A DNA stretch of 64,000 nucleotides from Apostichopus japonicus (GCF_037975245.1 NC_092568.1:41157631-41221630), one strand, 5' to 3'. Positions 33,558 through 48,010 are shown, counted from the first letter of the stretch. Program-made: numbers and translations. The notes: a model not told the origin generated them from the sequence alone.

Positions 33558-36500
33558 TCACTCGTAAAGATATAAACCAGTAAGTTTTATAATTTTCTGA
33601 TGATTTGATTGGCTTACCCTATGCTGTGGTTTGAACCACATGCTTCAATCTGGGAGTCTGAATTCCGTTTTAGTTTTAATGCGTAAATGTTGTATGACAT
33701 TAGGAATATATTACACAGCTCATTCACAGAGCAGCTAAATACCAACATTTTAAAGTACAAAAATGAACCAGTTGCGGGAAATCTACGTTACTGCATGGCA
33801 AAAGTGTTCGTAGCAAATTCCTGCAAGGTTTCGACAAGATACTCTGGCTATTGCTGCTGCAGATTTTAGGGTCTACAGACCACAGTGCTCAAACATGATT
33901 CCATTTCCTCTTCATATTAATGCAATGTAATATCTTGTCGTATCAATGTAGTATCAATGCTGTATAACAATGTATACATATAAGTAACTGTAATTAACAC
34001 ATGTTTATATAGGATGTTGCCAATTTACCATCATTAAGCATGTTAAATATTTTTCCAAGCAACATCATATAGTCTATGTGATACCAAAGTGTTCATACAA
34101 TTTTAAAATTGAAATGAGGAAATGAGAATATTATAATTGATTTTGCTATGATTTGACATCATACACTTAAAGTACAGAGATTAATAGCACCACAGGTTTT
34201 TCTGACATTGCAGTATTTTTGCTATTCTGGCCACACTTTGTATCCAATTTTTGTTTCCAACCATTGCAATGTTATCATAACATTTGTGATGGGTACAGTC
34301 CAAACATTTTGCACCGGGATACCCGTTTGCTAATTTCAGTCAGTCCCCTGGGTACTTGTTCATTACGCATTCAACCAAAACCCAACTTGGCCTATACTAC
34401 AGGGTTATACATGAGCTTAATGTTACTACGTATATAGGCTCTACTGGCCTTCAGTCAAATATTTGGTAAGATTTGTAAATAACCCATGAACTGATTTATA
34501 CAGCAAGGCTGCATATTTATATTTACCGCTTATATCCTAAAATTACTACAGTATTTAAAATCAACGCATGCAGTTTTTTTTTTTGGATACCCAATGATGT
34601 TTTTTAGTGATCTATATTGAAAAGTTTCAAAATTTGCAAGTGTGTAACTCTATGGCGTTTCAAATCTAACAGTGCAATGCCCCATTGAACGAACTACTCT
34701 TGAAAATGTGGTTTGCGTGAATGAAAAATCACTCAAAGCATTTGTTGGGGTCTATTTGCATAAAATTGCTAGAGTTAAGCAGTGGGAGACAGTACTTATA
34801 AACTGGAGTTTACTTTGAGACCAAAACTTCTTACAAGAAAGTTGCATTACTTTTACAGTATGGCACTGGGATTTCATACTTGCGATAGGCCTATCCAACC
34901 TGTTCCTTCACTGCTGTGCACCTAAGGCTAGCCCTCCAGGTGGTTATGGCTATTCATAGATTAGTTTGAAAGTCCCTAGAAACTACATCAATTAACCCTT
35001 ATTGCAAAATGGTGATGTCCAATATGTAATTATTGACCAATCACGTGTTGCTTGATCCTTTCAAGTATGGAAGTATGGACTTTGTAGTAATTTTTTTTGG
35101 GGTCATCACTATATCACTTATTAGCTCACTTGTAGAATTTATCAATATGTACTGGAACTGAGCAGCCTAATAATAAATACGGTAGCTGAACTGAAGTTTG
35201 CATTAATCTATCTCATTAGCAGGTATATATCTAAATAAACATTACTGTACTGGAAAAACCAGTAATGGGAACCTGGGAGTCTGATCGTGAAAATTACTAC
35301 CAAGTCCAGACTCGGGGTGGCGCAGTTCCAAAATTTGTGCATTAGTAATATTTTGCATTTCATTCCAAATTCATATTTTTCACTTGCAGTCTGTATTATT
35401 TAACTTCAGATATATGCATGCCTTGAAATCAAATTGTGTCTACCTAATATTGATAGACCTATCTATACTTTTAAGCTCGCTGGGCATATTTTTAAGATGG
35501 CTATCCACCTAGTCCACTTTGTTCAATCCCTGATGGATTTTAACTAAAGTTAACAATGATGATGTTTGATGAAGTTTAATTTCATTTTAGGCCATTGTGT
35601 GCAAATATAATACCCAAAGTGATTCCCAACAGCAGCTAGTACTATACTGTACTGTATACATGTACATGTTCATCTACTGTCTGTGTGCTAAAAATTCAGG
35701 AATGCAGGGTTAAAGGTCATTTAGGGAGCATGGAGTTTACATCATTACATGAAAAATAGTATTCTGATGAAAGAAGTGGATATGCATGTGCCCAAGTATT
35801 AGCTTTAAAAAAAAAAATTTACAGATGTTTAAATGTAAAATGTGATAATGTATTACTACTGTACCACAAGTATCAACAGTTGCTAATTGGTAGAAAAACT
35901 TATCATCTACAGATTTATTTGATTGCATCAGAATTGAAGGCTGAGGTTCATACTCTTGTTATGTACAGTGCCACTTTGGGGGGTGGGGAGGGGGGTGTAT
36001 GAACCTCTGCATCAGTACTACTCTACAGTACAGGTTGCTACAAACAGGTGGAAAATAGTTATTTTTTCTACCTTCTTCTCATGTCTTAGTATTTGCATAT
36101 ATCATAAGAAAAATCGATTTTTCCTTTGGACAACACAGTTCAGATATAAGGCAAAGGATTAACTGCATAAATAGTCAGTGTCTTGTTTTGAATATGTGTT
36201 GGTCATTGAAAGTCCATCTGGGATGAAGATCTTGCATCATTTTATCATACATTAATGTGAGTCCTTAACCACCTCCATGATGTCAGTGAATGTATTAAAT
36301 TTCCGTCTTTTTTTTTTTGGTTAAGGTTAGCCAGTATATTTATTTTTGTCTGATTTCCCGGACAGTGAACCTTCTTTTCACACCAATCTGGTTCCCCTCT
36401 CTTCTCCTTTTATTTGTTCAAACACTTGTTGTATGTCGTCGTCGTTGTCGATGGCGACGAAGGATCGGATGTCCTTCCCCATACTAACATTTCAAATCTT

Positions 36501-38951
36501 CCTTTCAGATTACTTTGCGTGATTATTGATTAGACGTTCACGTCCACAGCAGACACAAGTTCTCTTTGCAATGTTTGGAAAGAGTCTGTTGTTTTTTTTT
36601 TCCTTGATAAGGCAGTCGACAGAATTTCATTTCCTTGTATCATATTTCTACTGCAAATGTTTCTAAAATCCTCTCATGAGTATATCGAGTGCCTCCGAAC
36701 TTGATGAATTTTCCTTTCTCGGTTCAGGTTTCTGGAGAATTTCTTCAAAGCGATAGATGAAAAATGTGATTGCATCTTTCTATCGTGGAAGTTAATCAAA
36801 CTAGCAGCAGCAGCCTAGCAGAAGTTTAAAGGATAAAGTTTGCAAGAGGATCGCATGAAAGCCATTTAATTTAAGAAAAAAGACGAGAAAAAAAACTGGT
36901 TATTTGCAGAGTCAGTCTCTTTTTCATTTTTTTTTTGCTTGTAAGTTATTACTTCACAATATGTAATACACTATTTCTATTTGGAGAGTGAGTATTGGAG
37001 AATGGGTACACAGTATGATACATGAATTAAAAAAGATTATTGGTTTGGATGATTAAACGAAATGTTAAAACCTGAAAGAAATTGTACAATTATGTGAATG
37101 AAATTGATTCGCTCAGTAACTATTTTAAATTAGGGACACATCATGCCTGGGTTAGTATTGGAATTAATTAGGTTTTTAATATTTGGAGAGTTGAGATATC
37201 ATTATTTTGATTTTAGGTTATGATATATTCAGTTTGTTATCTAGCCAACTTATCCAGTTCTGTGTGAAACGTCTACACCATGAAAATTGACAGTGTCTGG
37301 AGAAATTTTGTGATTATTGTAAATTGCTGTTTTGAAAACTGGTGCTGTTAAGTACTGTCAACATTACTCCAAGATTCCACTCTTAGTATTAATGTACCAA
37401 CACACACAGGAAACTCAACAGAACAACCAAACCTGCCTAAGTGACTTTCAAGTCAATTTCTGGGAATCGATTTAAATCTTAAATTTGAACAGTTATCTTA
37501 AATTAAATTAATTCGTCTGTATGTTGATTGCCAATTATGCCAGGAGTTTCTTTGTCTGCATGGTATAACAATTTTCCTATCTAGCAGAATGCTCTCTCTT
37601 CTCTCAGGAAATAAAACATACTTTATTATAAATGCAAGTTACTGCTGAATACTCTCTTGTTCAGATCTTAATATCCTTCAGTGTGCGATGCTTGGAAGGT
37701 CTATTATTATTTTTTCTCATCTTTTCTTTCTCTGTTACATCCTTAACATTTCATGAAATGTCTTAGAAACTGGATCCAAACTCTGACGTTTGTTCCTCTC
37801 GTGTTTTTATAAGCAGAGTCTCAGGGCCATTTCGGTATATATATGCATTTAAGCACACCTCCCTCAAGGGTACCGGTCCTCCCTAATTACATCTCTTTGG
37901 TTCGTGAGAATGCATTGCCACGGCGACGATTTCTCTGACGACGTTGATGAGGACGATTGCAAAGTCACCGCTAGAGAGTCCTTTGAATTTGTGTGCCCTA
38001 AGCTCCACATAAAGTCTCTCCCTCCCTCATGAATGTTTTTACAGCTTCTTCCATGACTGACTTTGAATCAGTGACAAAATCTCTATTCTTGAGATAGAGA
38101 GATGCATGCGTGCTTTGTGAAACATCGATAGATTCTGAAAAGGTTCCGTGTTAATTGGCCTGACTACATTTCACTTTTCTCCCTTTCTCATTGATTCCAT
38201 GCATTTGTAGGTGAAAGACCTTGGCACTGGAGGTAATTAAACCAACCTTTAGACAGCCAAGGTGAAGTTCAGGACGAAGCACACTCGAGGAGGAAACAAC
38301 TATCGCTCATCGGCTCTGAAAAGCTTCCCATGGTCGCCTCCAGTAAGTGATACTAGTTGAATAAATGTTGGGCATATCATCAAACTTTCTATTTAAAGGA
38401 CTCATAGGAATATTTGCAGGTTGTCTCTACCATAGAGTCCTGCCTCAGGGCAGGAGTCTTTGAGTTCAAAGTCCTGCTGTTCAAAAAGCCAAGGCAAAAC
38501 CTGCCGTATGTTATGTGGGGCCGACTGTTCTTTGCTTTTTGTGGAACATAAAAAAAAATTGTTGTTGTCAATTGGAATAAATTAAATGTAATAGATTGTG
38601 GGGCATCCAAACATGAAATTGGTTTTATCAAGTGAAAATATGGAAAAATGGAAGGAATGAGGTGATAAGATATTTGCTATCAAACGTGATTCGTTTAAAT
38701 GAGTACCCTCTCGAAGATTGGAAAGTTTGAAGATATGCTGGCATGTTCACTGCTTCAGTTTTTATTCTACTGTATTTCGGTTGGGGTCACTCAAGGTTGT
38801 TGCTGTCAAACTATTTAAATTTGGGATTTAAAAATAGGCATCGAGTACAGTAATAATCACTCTTAATGATCCGTGAGATAGTGTTCAGAAATTTGAGATG
38901 GACAGTTTACAAAGTCATTCAAGGTCGTTATACTAGAATTGTCAAACTGTC
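33558..38951. other. Long non-coding stretch
   Basis: No ORF above 80 codons. A G-rich tract lies at 35977-35997. Two CpG-bearing patches at 36430-36480 and 37865-38010 stand out from the AT-rich background, but I cannot show that they are exons. Confidence 0.4.
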
Positions 38952-39540
38952 GATGACCTACTATCGGTTGTACTACATCAGCCAAATATTTTGCAAAATA
39001 AAAAAAGAAGGAAATATTTCCTTTAATTTTAAATTTTGTACCACACTGAAATCAGCGAAGTCCTACTAATGCTAAATGTAAGTATATATTGTAAATTTTC
39101 ACTAGATTTTATTTGAAATGCTTTTAAAGATTTTAAAGAAGATATTGGATGACCTACTGTCGGTGTACTACATCAGCCAAATATTTTGCCCAAAAAAGAG
39201 AAAAAAGGAAATAGTTCCTTTAATTTTAAATTTTGTACCACACTGAAACCATCGAAATCCTACTAATGCTAAATGTAAGTTAAATTGTCAATTTTTACTA
39301 GATTTTATTTGAAATGCTTTTAAAGATTTTAAAGAAGAAATTGGATGACATGCTCTCGGTGTACTACATGTTGCAAATATTTTGCACAACAAAAGTAGGA
39401 AATAAATGTTGTTTAAATTTTTCAATTTTGTACCACACCGAAACCTGAGAATTCCTACTAATGCTAAATTTAAATATTGTAAATTTTTACTGGATTTCAT
39501 TTGAAATGCTTTTTAAGATGTTAAAGAAGAAAATTGGAAA
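38952..39540. repeat. Three tandem 196-bp units
   Basis: Unit starts at 38952, 39148 and 39344 (GATGACCTACT, GATGACCTACTGTCGG, GATGACATGCTCTCGG), a spacing of exactly 196 bp twice. Each unit holds CAAATATTTTGC, TTTTGTACCACAC(T/C)GAAA, CCTACTAATGCTAAAT and GATTTTATTTGAAATGCTTT. Units 1 and 2 are closest; unit 3 is more diverged. Satellite-like local amplification. Confidence 0.9.
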
Positions 39541-40114
39541 GTGAAGTATTTTTGAGCCTACTATCATGTATTAAATGAACAAACTAGGTCAGTGATGGTC
39601 TAACTATGACAGTTTGTAAATACTGCCACCTTCAAAGTATTGTTCTTAACTTTCTTCACTGAAACATCAATATGTCCTCACAATTTGAGAGAGTAACTCA
39701 TGTCGTAAAGGAACTTTAGCATGTTTAACAGGCTAGCATTTGGGATTCTACAGATCTTTGGAAGACTTTCAGCAGCTTTTAGTATGCTAAAATTTGGGAT
39801 GACCTACTTCTGAAGAATTGTCAGGCCAGTGCTATGGTTGCAATCTGCAGTGGATGTATCATGATGGTATACCTACAAAGTTCTTGGATGACCAGGGTGT
39901 TTTGCTGGTTTCATTGTAGAGCTCATCGTTTGATAACCAATTATTATTGGTCCATCTAATGTTGAGAATCTAGGGTAGTGATAATATAATAATGATAACA
40001 TGAACTCATTCATTTTGTCTCTGGCTTAAATTTGTGTCCTTGTTTGGTAACTTCCTTTTTAAAAGAAATACTAATGATGTATTCAAACTGTTAATGTAAA
40101 TGGGAAACAAAGGT

Positions 40115-40166
40115 ACGGGAGGGGAAGGGAGGGATGTGGAGAGGGGAGGGGGTGGAGAGGGGATGG
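40115..40166 (+). repeat. G-rich tract, G-quadruplex candidate
   Basis: GGGAGGGGAAGGGAGGG followed by three further GGGG runs on the plus strand. Confidence 0.6.
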
Positions 40167-40225
40167 TCATTCAGTTGAATACTGCATACCATTAAGGTTT
40201 CAAAAACTATCTGTTTTTTTATTAC

Positions 40226-40320
40226 AAGTCACTCTCACCATGCTTACCTGTCTTCAACCAACATATGCACTTTCACATCTACAGTACCTCACTAACCGAC
40301 CTACTAGGAAACACTCGTTC
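40226..40320 (+). repeat. Degenerate family C copy
   Basis: GCTTACCTGTCTTCAACCAA, ATATGCACTTTC and TCTACAGTACCTC follow the family C order with several mismatches. Confidence 0.45.
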
Positions 40321-43306
40321 ACAGGCATAACATGCTATTACCAATATTCTGCACAAGAGAATGGAATTAGCTGATTCTAGAAGTGGATCAAGGTTTAATC
40401 CCCTTGTTTTCCATCCTGCTTGACAGAATCACAGTTAATTAGTAAGGAGATGTTATACACAAAGTAGAGTGTATGTTACCTTAATTAGCATATCTTCAAC
40501 AGTCTCTAAATAAGCTTGCAACATGATGGAACCATGCAGACTATACACCTTCTTGTTTGATTGTACAGTATTTCATGCAAGTTTATCAAACCTGTACACT
40601 GCACCTGCATTTCAAGAAAGACGAATATTCCTTTACCATAAATATCAGATGATCCAAAACTCTATCCTGTATTGAATATCAAGCTATAAATCAGATTTCC
40701 AAAATAAAGGTTACTAAAAGAAATATAAAATTTTTGCTTTTCAATTAGTCTTGTATGAATCAACAGTAAATCATTCTCTGTGAAAAGTAATTGATATTTG
40801 AGATTTGTGATGAAGGAGAGGAATATGTATTTTAACATAAAAGCAATAAGACGTTGGATTGTTCCTCACATATTTCAATTTTATGGTATTTTCAGAGAGT
40901 GGTTGACATACTTTTTGAGTATTTCCAGTGGAAGCCTGTGATTTTCCGATAAACTGTCTACAATTTTATCGTTACTTCAAAGATCCATTAGAGGAAGTAC
41001 TTAGTCTTCATCGTTGGTGAGAAAGTAATAACAGCACAATTATTGCAAATTCCTTTGCTGGTAAAGATGTTAGTCACAGACTCAATAATTTTGACAAGAT
41101 TCAGCTTTGTTGTTTTGTTTTGTTTTCCTTTTATTTTGTGTACACCAACTAAAATCAGCATGAGAGTACTTCTTTGGATTTCATGTGTGAGAATGATACA
41201 TATATTTACATGTAAATATGTAACTTTGAGGGGTACACATCTTTGCCTTCAATAAACTAGTAACTGTAGCAATGTAAGCAGTAATCTGTTAAAATGTTTC
41301 TTGAGTCTGCCTTCTTTGAGCCAAACATTACTCTGAAAGCCTTGAAAATCAGGAACCTGCCCGCCCCCCACCCCTTGTCTGGCCTGGTAATAGCTGTCGG
41401 CTATGCTGCGGTCAAGTTGGCATATGTAGAAACATTTTTTGGTCTCTACATGCAGCCCCTTTAAGTTGCATTCTTAAGGTTAATCATTTCATTTCAGTGC
41501 TAATCTGAGTATAAACAAATCAGTTGATCACATGAACGCAGGAGAGTTGCATGATGGTCTCTTCCCTCCTGCCTACATCAGAATGGTTTCAAGCTGACAT
41601 ATAGAGCTGATATAATCACCCAATCAACACCTTGGGCATGTCCAACGCTGCAGAAGGATATCTACACCGGGCCCCCTTGTGGAAAGACCAACCACAGAGA
41701 TTGCTAAGGAACCCTGCTGATACAGTCCACAAGTTTCGCAGTTGAAATAAATGGCATATTTGTAGAGAAAAATGTAATCATGACTGGTATCTGATTAGCG
41801 TGCTGTTTGCATATATCTTGTTACGAATGTACTTGAGATGGATTCATGCACGCAGGGGGAGCAGCTCATTGGAGTCATTTCCTAACTCTTAATGCTTTCA
41901 GAGACTTTTAGAAGTCATGATTCATTGTCATTGGTGAAAGTAGGTTGAAATACTTTCAAAGCAAAGCACGTCCTGGATGGCATCATTCTCTAGATGTTCT
42001 TTAAAGGGATACTGTCGCTGGTTTAAAGGAAGTTTTGATGTCTTATAACTCCCTTTTCCCCTCTTCCCACCTCCCCCTCCCACCCCTTTTGTATTTCTTT
42101 TAATTTTCAGAGGGTGGCCACTAGGTGGTTATGCAGTAAAATAAAGAAAAGTCTATCAAACTTAAAATAAATACAAAAAAAAGAATCTTTTTGGTGAGGT
42201 TGAACATACAGTATTTGTTAAACATTGTGGATAGATAAATACGAATATGAAAAAAATATTGGAACATTAAAAACTTGGAAGTTGCAATTTGATTCTTGTA
42301 TTAAACCACGGACACGGTTTATCATTGAATATTCTGCCATTGATGCAGATGAGAGAAACCGCAAGTCAGGAATCTACTTATATGCATAGTTCAAATATAA
42401 GCAAGTGAAAATGAAAGTTGGTACTTGTACTACCTGTGAATGGTATGTGTTTTATTGAGCTGTCAGTAAGTTTGATAAGGATTTTTAAATAGCATAATGG
42501 TCTAGCTGTATAAAGGTCACCACTCCACCAGAGCACTTTTCTCATTTTTATGGCAGCTGATGTATATTAAATTAGTTGGCTATTGTCTAAAGTTAGCCAG
42601 TTTGCTTATGACAAAATATCCCTGGCATGAACTTTGCATGGACATCTATTCTAATATATATATACACATGTATGGTTACTATATGTGTTGCATAGTTGGA
42701 ACAAGAGATGCTCACAGTTTTAAGTGGCGAGAAAACGTGCAAGTTCAAAACCAAAGATTGATACTAAATTAATGTGGTAAATTATTTTCATAGCAGACAT
42801 GCCTCACTTGGCCTAATTTGCATATAAGAATCAGAGCTGAATCTATTATTTTCATAGAGTATAGAGGATACAGTATGTACCGGCAAACTTTGCTGTGAGA
42901 AGAAATATGTAAAATGTGTAACACCGCCCCCGATCTCATCGCCTACACTTGCAATCTTGAAAAATTAGCTTAATTTTGTTAAATAATTGCAAATACAGTA
43001 CAATTAACTTTGGAAGTGACATTACTGTAGTAATGTATGTAAAGTGCAGTAAAAGAAGCTAATTTGAAACTGGGATAAATTTAGTGGTCACATTAAGCAT
43101 GGTAGGCTCTTTCTTTGTTTCTCTCTATATAATGCTAGATAAAGTGGCAGTTCTGTATACAAACATTTTTATATGTATCCCAACACTTAGTATAGTACAT
43201 GCGTATCAATCTACTGTTGCAAAGTCATATGAAAAGGCATTGCCATGATATAGGACTGTGAACCTTTCAACTTTCACTTCTATCCATTTTGCTGCAAATT
43301 ATATTC

Positions 43307-43436
43307 CCTGCGTAGCGTGTACTATACATACAGGTGAATTTTCCGTGTAGCGTGTACTGTACGTATGGGTGTATTGCCTGTGTAGTGTGTACTGTGCCTA
43401 TTGGTGGACTCACCGTATAGCGTGTACTAGTGCTGA
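43307..43436. repeat. 34-37-bp minisatellite, about 3.6 units
   Basis: GTAGCGTGTACT(A/G)TAC-type units start near 43312, 43348, 43382 and 43415. The array directly abuts the end of family A copy 2. Confidence 0.85.
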
Positions 43437-43437
43437 T

Positions 43438-44743
43438 CAGCATTGTTACGAACCCAGCATTCTGCGTCCAGGGACGCAATGTTATGGCCAGGGACACAAA
43501 ATCTTCAAATTGCTTTCTCTTTGAGAAACAAACCCCAATTACACACTCTAAACTAGGTCTAGAGAAAACAAAACACATTTTTGAAAGAACATCTTTCATT
43601 CCTTCTTCTGAAAAGAACCAAAATTTCTTCCAATCCTACAGATCATTGAATTTGTTTGAATATATTTCATAATCAACCACAAGGTACAGGGTTAACAACA
43701 TTCCATTACAGAGATTTTCATGCTAAAAATAGACAATGATGCTTTTCCAAAATTCCTGTGATTTGATTGGCTGATAGTCCCTACCCTGTCTGGAAACATT
43801 CTTGCATCTGTAACTAGTGCGCTCAATGAACACAAGGATGTTGTTTAACAACAAATACTTGCAATGTTACTTTCCCCCTGTGTAGAGATAAACAAAGTTT
43901 GTGGTATTGGCTATCATATGTGTGCACTTGAATGTCATAACGTTAGGCCTTGCTGACACATACAGTATAACAAGTGATCATGGTGAGAAGATGCACTGGA
44001 ATTTTTTCTGAGACTATCATAATAATATTGAATAATTGTTTTGAAAAAATGTTATGAGTTGAGACAATCTTTGAATTTTGTGGGAAGCTAACATCTCTGA
44101 AACTGAAATAGATTTTCATCTCAGAGTAGGCCTGTGTGTTCTCTACCTAAATATTGAGAGTTGCTAATGTAAAATGTGCATTTCATCATACCGCAAATTT
44201 TTCACGGTCCCTTTGACCACATGCTTCGGTAATTTTTTTTTGGCTTTTTGCATATTTTGTGTGTCAACTACTGTTGTAGCCATTGAAGATATTTTCTAAT
44301 CAACATTGCATAACAAGTTATTTACATAGGTCTACTGTAATATTCTGTGGAGCTGGTTGTTTGCAAAGTACACTACAAAGCACCTAGGATCGGGTAAATG
44401 TTGGATCAGGTTTTGAGTATTTGCGCATGTGTAGTTGAAACTCGGAAGTTTGAACAGGCATATGAACATGCAGTAGTGAACTGTGGAATTTAGCGAGAGA
44501 TATGCAGGGAAGTACAAGGGCGGTTGAAAGAGGGACTGGCCGGTGAAAATCAGTTGAAAGGGCAGGTCAAGGCGGGCGAAAAGAGGGGGGGGGGGCTGGC
44601 CGCTCCTATGAAACAGAGAAGCTAGGGCACTGAGCCATCTGCCTTATATATTGTGTAGAACATTCACAAAGTATACACAGTGATACGATCGCATCTTTAC
44701 AACTACAGTTAGTAAAGTCGGTCATACAATAAATGCAATTGTG
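43438..44743 (-). mobile_element. 1.4-kb dispersed non-coding repeat, copy 2 (family A)
   Basis: Inverted relative of 1530-2920. Just inside one end is a near-perfect palindrome GCGTCCAGGGACGC (43460-43473). Related words (GGGACACAA, inverted; GCATCCCAGGGACACAA) recur just outside the other end at 44770-44815, which may be degenerate terminal inverted repeats of a slightly longer element. It includes an 11-G run at 44585-44595. Confidence 0.75.
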
Positions 44744-46687
44744 CTTTGATCGGCACGCAACTTTTTTTACGGGACGCAAACTTTTTTGGGGACTTGTGTC
44801 CCTGGGATGCAAACTTTATGTCTCTACTAACATTACTGGCTTAGAGTCCTAACGTACTGCTGTTATAAGCTTCTTTTAATAAGTTGCAGATTGTCTGGAC
44901 ATGCTTACAAACTAGTCAGTGATATAAATAAGGCAGTCTCCTAAAAAATAAACTTTGGTTGATATACTGAGCATGAATTATAGAGTGGAATATGTAAATG
45001 ATTGTTTAAGGTAATCTAAGGAAGAAGAGAAAAAAATGGGGGGAAGAAAACCCTTGGAATCTCCATTACTCCTCACTTTAACTGGTTTCCATTTGAGAAA
45101 AAAAACATTTTAACGAGCACTATTAAAATTGTTGGCATCTGTGACTTTCCTTTGTTGTACAGAAAAAAGCCAGTCATAATAAAAGAGGAAATTAGGTGAA
45201 AGTTACCAAATGCTTAAAAAAAAAGAAGTGAAAATAGAATAGTTGCAATTTAGTCTAGTCATATCAACAAATTTCAGTATCATTTTCTGTTAATTTTAGG
45301 TGTTTGAACTGGATGGAATATCAAAACAAAATTACTACAATACAACAGACCTACAGACTTAATACAGGCATCTGTTCTTCCGTGTGCATGGTATTCAGAT
45401 AGGCTATTGTGCAGATGTTGTTCATGCCATGATTAAAGTGAAACAGCGCCACCTATTTTGTTTTCCAGCAGTGGTGTCCTATCTGTTGTTGTAGAGCTAG
45501 CTACATTTGTCCTATGTAGTATGTCTCCAGGCTCAGACATCTCTTTCATAGTCTCTAATCAAGTGTGAAAGCTGAGAATTTCCCCGCTGAGGAGCTTTCT
45601 CTCTCTCCTATGAAGGCTCGAAAAGTCACTGACCTGCGTGAGCGTGTTCTGAGCATTAGATATATTTAAAAGCTTTGGGGATGACTTCAATCTGATAGCA
45701 TGAACTGGCGGCACCATGAGTGTGTGTTATTTTTGTCAAAGCCAATAAAATGTTGACACAAAACTTTAAATCATGGTACACCTGCGCGACTTCCCCCTCG
45801 GGGCAAGTGGTTTGATCCATTCACGGGGTAAATGTTCTCAACATGTCACTTTCTTGAATTGATCATTGAGCTACAAGTTCGTGAAGTTCAGTCCAAATTT
45901 AGGTCTCTGCATATTAAGCAAAATATATATGCTTTGTTGTTTGCAAGTAACATCAAGTGAGGCAATTCTCCTAGAAATTAAAGAGGAAATTGTGTCCCAG
46001 GAGAATTTTTTAGTTAGTTTTATCAGAATGTAGGTTGAAGGTTTGATGCATTGTTACCTTCTTTTAAATATGTACTTTTTATTATGATGTAGAATAATAT
46101 ATCATAACAGTGTAGGAGAGAGTTGCAATATTTGAACTTATTAATTGCGGTGAGATTGCTCAGAAAATGGACTTGAAGGTCCCTAGTTGTGGATCTTACT
46201 TTATAGCAAAGTAAACGGTTATTGTATAATTAAAACGGTGCATGATCATGTACTTAACATTAATGCATTAAATGCAGCATTTATAGTCCCTTTTGGAAAT
46301 GTCAATATGAACTGTTAGTGGAGACCTGGGAGATTTAAAAAACCATTAATTCAATCATTTTGATATTTGGTGCCTATACTTATTATGAGAAGCTATCAAT
46401 TTGCGTGATTGAATACAATTTGAATCTTGGACTCTATAAGGTATGCTTACTCTGCTAAAATTCTGTTGTTCACCTTAGCCTTAAACGATGAATTTAAAAT
46501 TTTAGAGCTGAATCTGTATTCTGTTTGTGTGATGTATCTTAAAACTGCAATATCTACAATTTGGGTAAAAGTACTAACTTCAATTTTGTGTCTGTTTTGA
46601 GAATGTTTTTCATGTTCGAAAGGTTTGAGAAGGGTTTGTGCCGGTAACAACTGCATTATTCGATTTAGCTCTGTTAGATTTAGGCTC
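44744..46687. other. No recognisable feature
   Basis: Possible outer end of family A copy 2 at 44744-44815 (GGGACGCAAAC and GGGATGCAAAC words). Otherwise nothing supported. Confidence 0.4.
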
Positions 46688-46870
46688 TTTGCAAACATAT
46701 TTGATTTTTACCTAAGTAGTTAAATAGCTATTTGCAAACGTGTCTGTTTCTGCTTCGTTAGATGGTTAAGTTTGCAAACATGTCTGTTTTATATTTGTTT
46801 ATATGGCTTACAGTATTTGCAAAATTTGTCTGTTATAGAACATCTTGTTAGATGATGGTTTATAGATTTT
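46688..46870. repeat. Degenerate repeat with TTTGCAAAC motif
   Basis: TTTGCAAAC or a close variant followed by (A/G)TGTCTGTT occurs near 46689, 46731, 46771 and 46816 with about 40-45 bp spacing. Confidence 0.55.
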
Positions 46871-47929
46871 GTGGCTGTTGATGTTTTTCTCTTCAATGAT
46901 GAGTTTACTTCAGAGATTGTGTGCAATCTACATTTTGAATTTTTCGGCACATTTTGTTCACAAACACTAGTTACTAGTTTGCAAACAGGCTCTCCTAAGT
47001 CTAAGTGTATAAATTATCTATTCTTCTTAGTCTGCCCCTCACTGTCCTGATCAAATATTACCAATTGAAGTCTCTACTGGTAGTAAGTATATTACCTCAA
47101 TGTTTTTTTGTGAACAATTCTGATCTGTTGGGCTGACAACCCCCTTCCTTTTTCTCATATTATTAGGGGAAGTGTGTGAACCGTCTTTGGCATCATGTGG
47201 GTCATATGGTCCCATTTCTTTAAAAACTCCCTGGAGTCTTTCTCAAAAATCTGTCAGATATTTACCCATACATCGGGAGTAATCGAGTTACTTTGTTGCT
47301 CTTAGACTTAAGTGTACGGACTAATTAAAATTTTGGAAGGGATGTTTACTCAATCTTGTCACATTCAGTGACATAAATTGAGCCATCATCAGTACGCTTC
47401 TCTGCTCCAATAGACAGTTCGCGATGGCTGTAAAAATACATAACTGTCTCGAGCCTTTCGTAAATTACCGAAATATCCGTAAGAGTGATTCGAACACGCA
47501 GGGGTTTGACGTTGGACTTTCTTGAGTTGTTCTAAATGGATGCTGCCTGTCAATCACATGATAACTGTGTAGGAGCTGCCAAAATGGCAATAACCATAGA
47601 AACCTCTTTGATTGATGAATATGATTAATGACCACGACTTGGTAATATGGAAGAACTATAACTCAGAGCAACATAAAACTCAAGGAGAAGTGTTTTCCTG
47701 ATAAACTGCACCAGTCAAGTTAGCTGCAGACAAACTCAGTATTGTGCCTTCTTCAGGGAGAAGGATGGATTGGAGGGGGTTGAGGAGGGAGGAGGTATAG
47801 AAGGTCTGTGCTTGTGATGTAATCCATGCTTGCATCTTTTTAAAAGTTCCCTTGCTCCTTCCGCTGTCTGCCTCAGTTTGTGCAGGTTTGTACATATTCA
47901 ACCAGCACTACACATTCTGCACCGAAGAA

Positions 47930-48010
47930 TAATTAATAATAATAATAAATGAGACTTATACAGCGCCAAATCAGTAAACAAAAGTTACTGCTCAAAGCGC
48001 TTAATAGGAA
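47930..48010 (-). mobile_element. LINE 3' tail, inverted
   Basis: On the minus strand it reads TTAAGCGCTTTGAGCAGTAA, then GGCGCTGTATAAGTCTCATT and an ATT run. It has the same GCGC-hairpin plus ATT tail as the three plus-strand LINE remnants. No ORF remnant is seen upstream. Confidence 0.65.

Larger units (their letters stand above)
39541..43306. other. Long non-coding stretch
   Basis: Contains the G-rich tract at 40115, a degenerate family C copy at 40226 and a C-rich tract at 42055-42090. No gene seen. Confidence 0.4.

Noticed and set aside
37895-38032. Open frame with acidic residues (GDDFSDDVDEDD)
   Set aside because: Short, CpG-bearing and intriguing, but no clear splice sites, no homologue I recognise and no neighbouring exon.
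47480-47505. GATTCGAAC word resembling a tRNA T-loop complement
   Set aside because: Flanking bases do not build the acceptor, D or anticodon arms of a tRNA.
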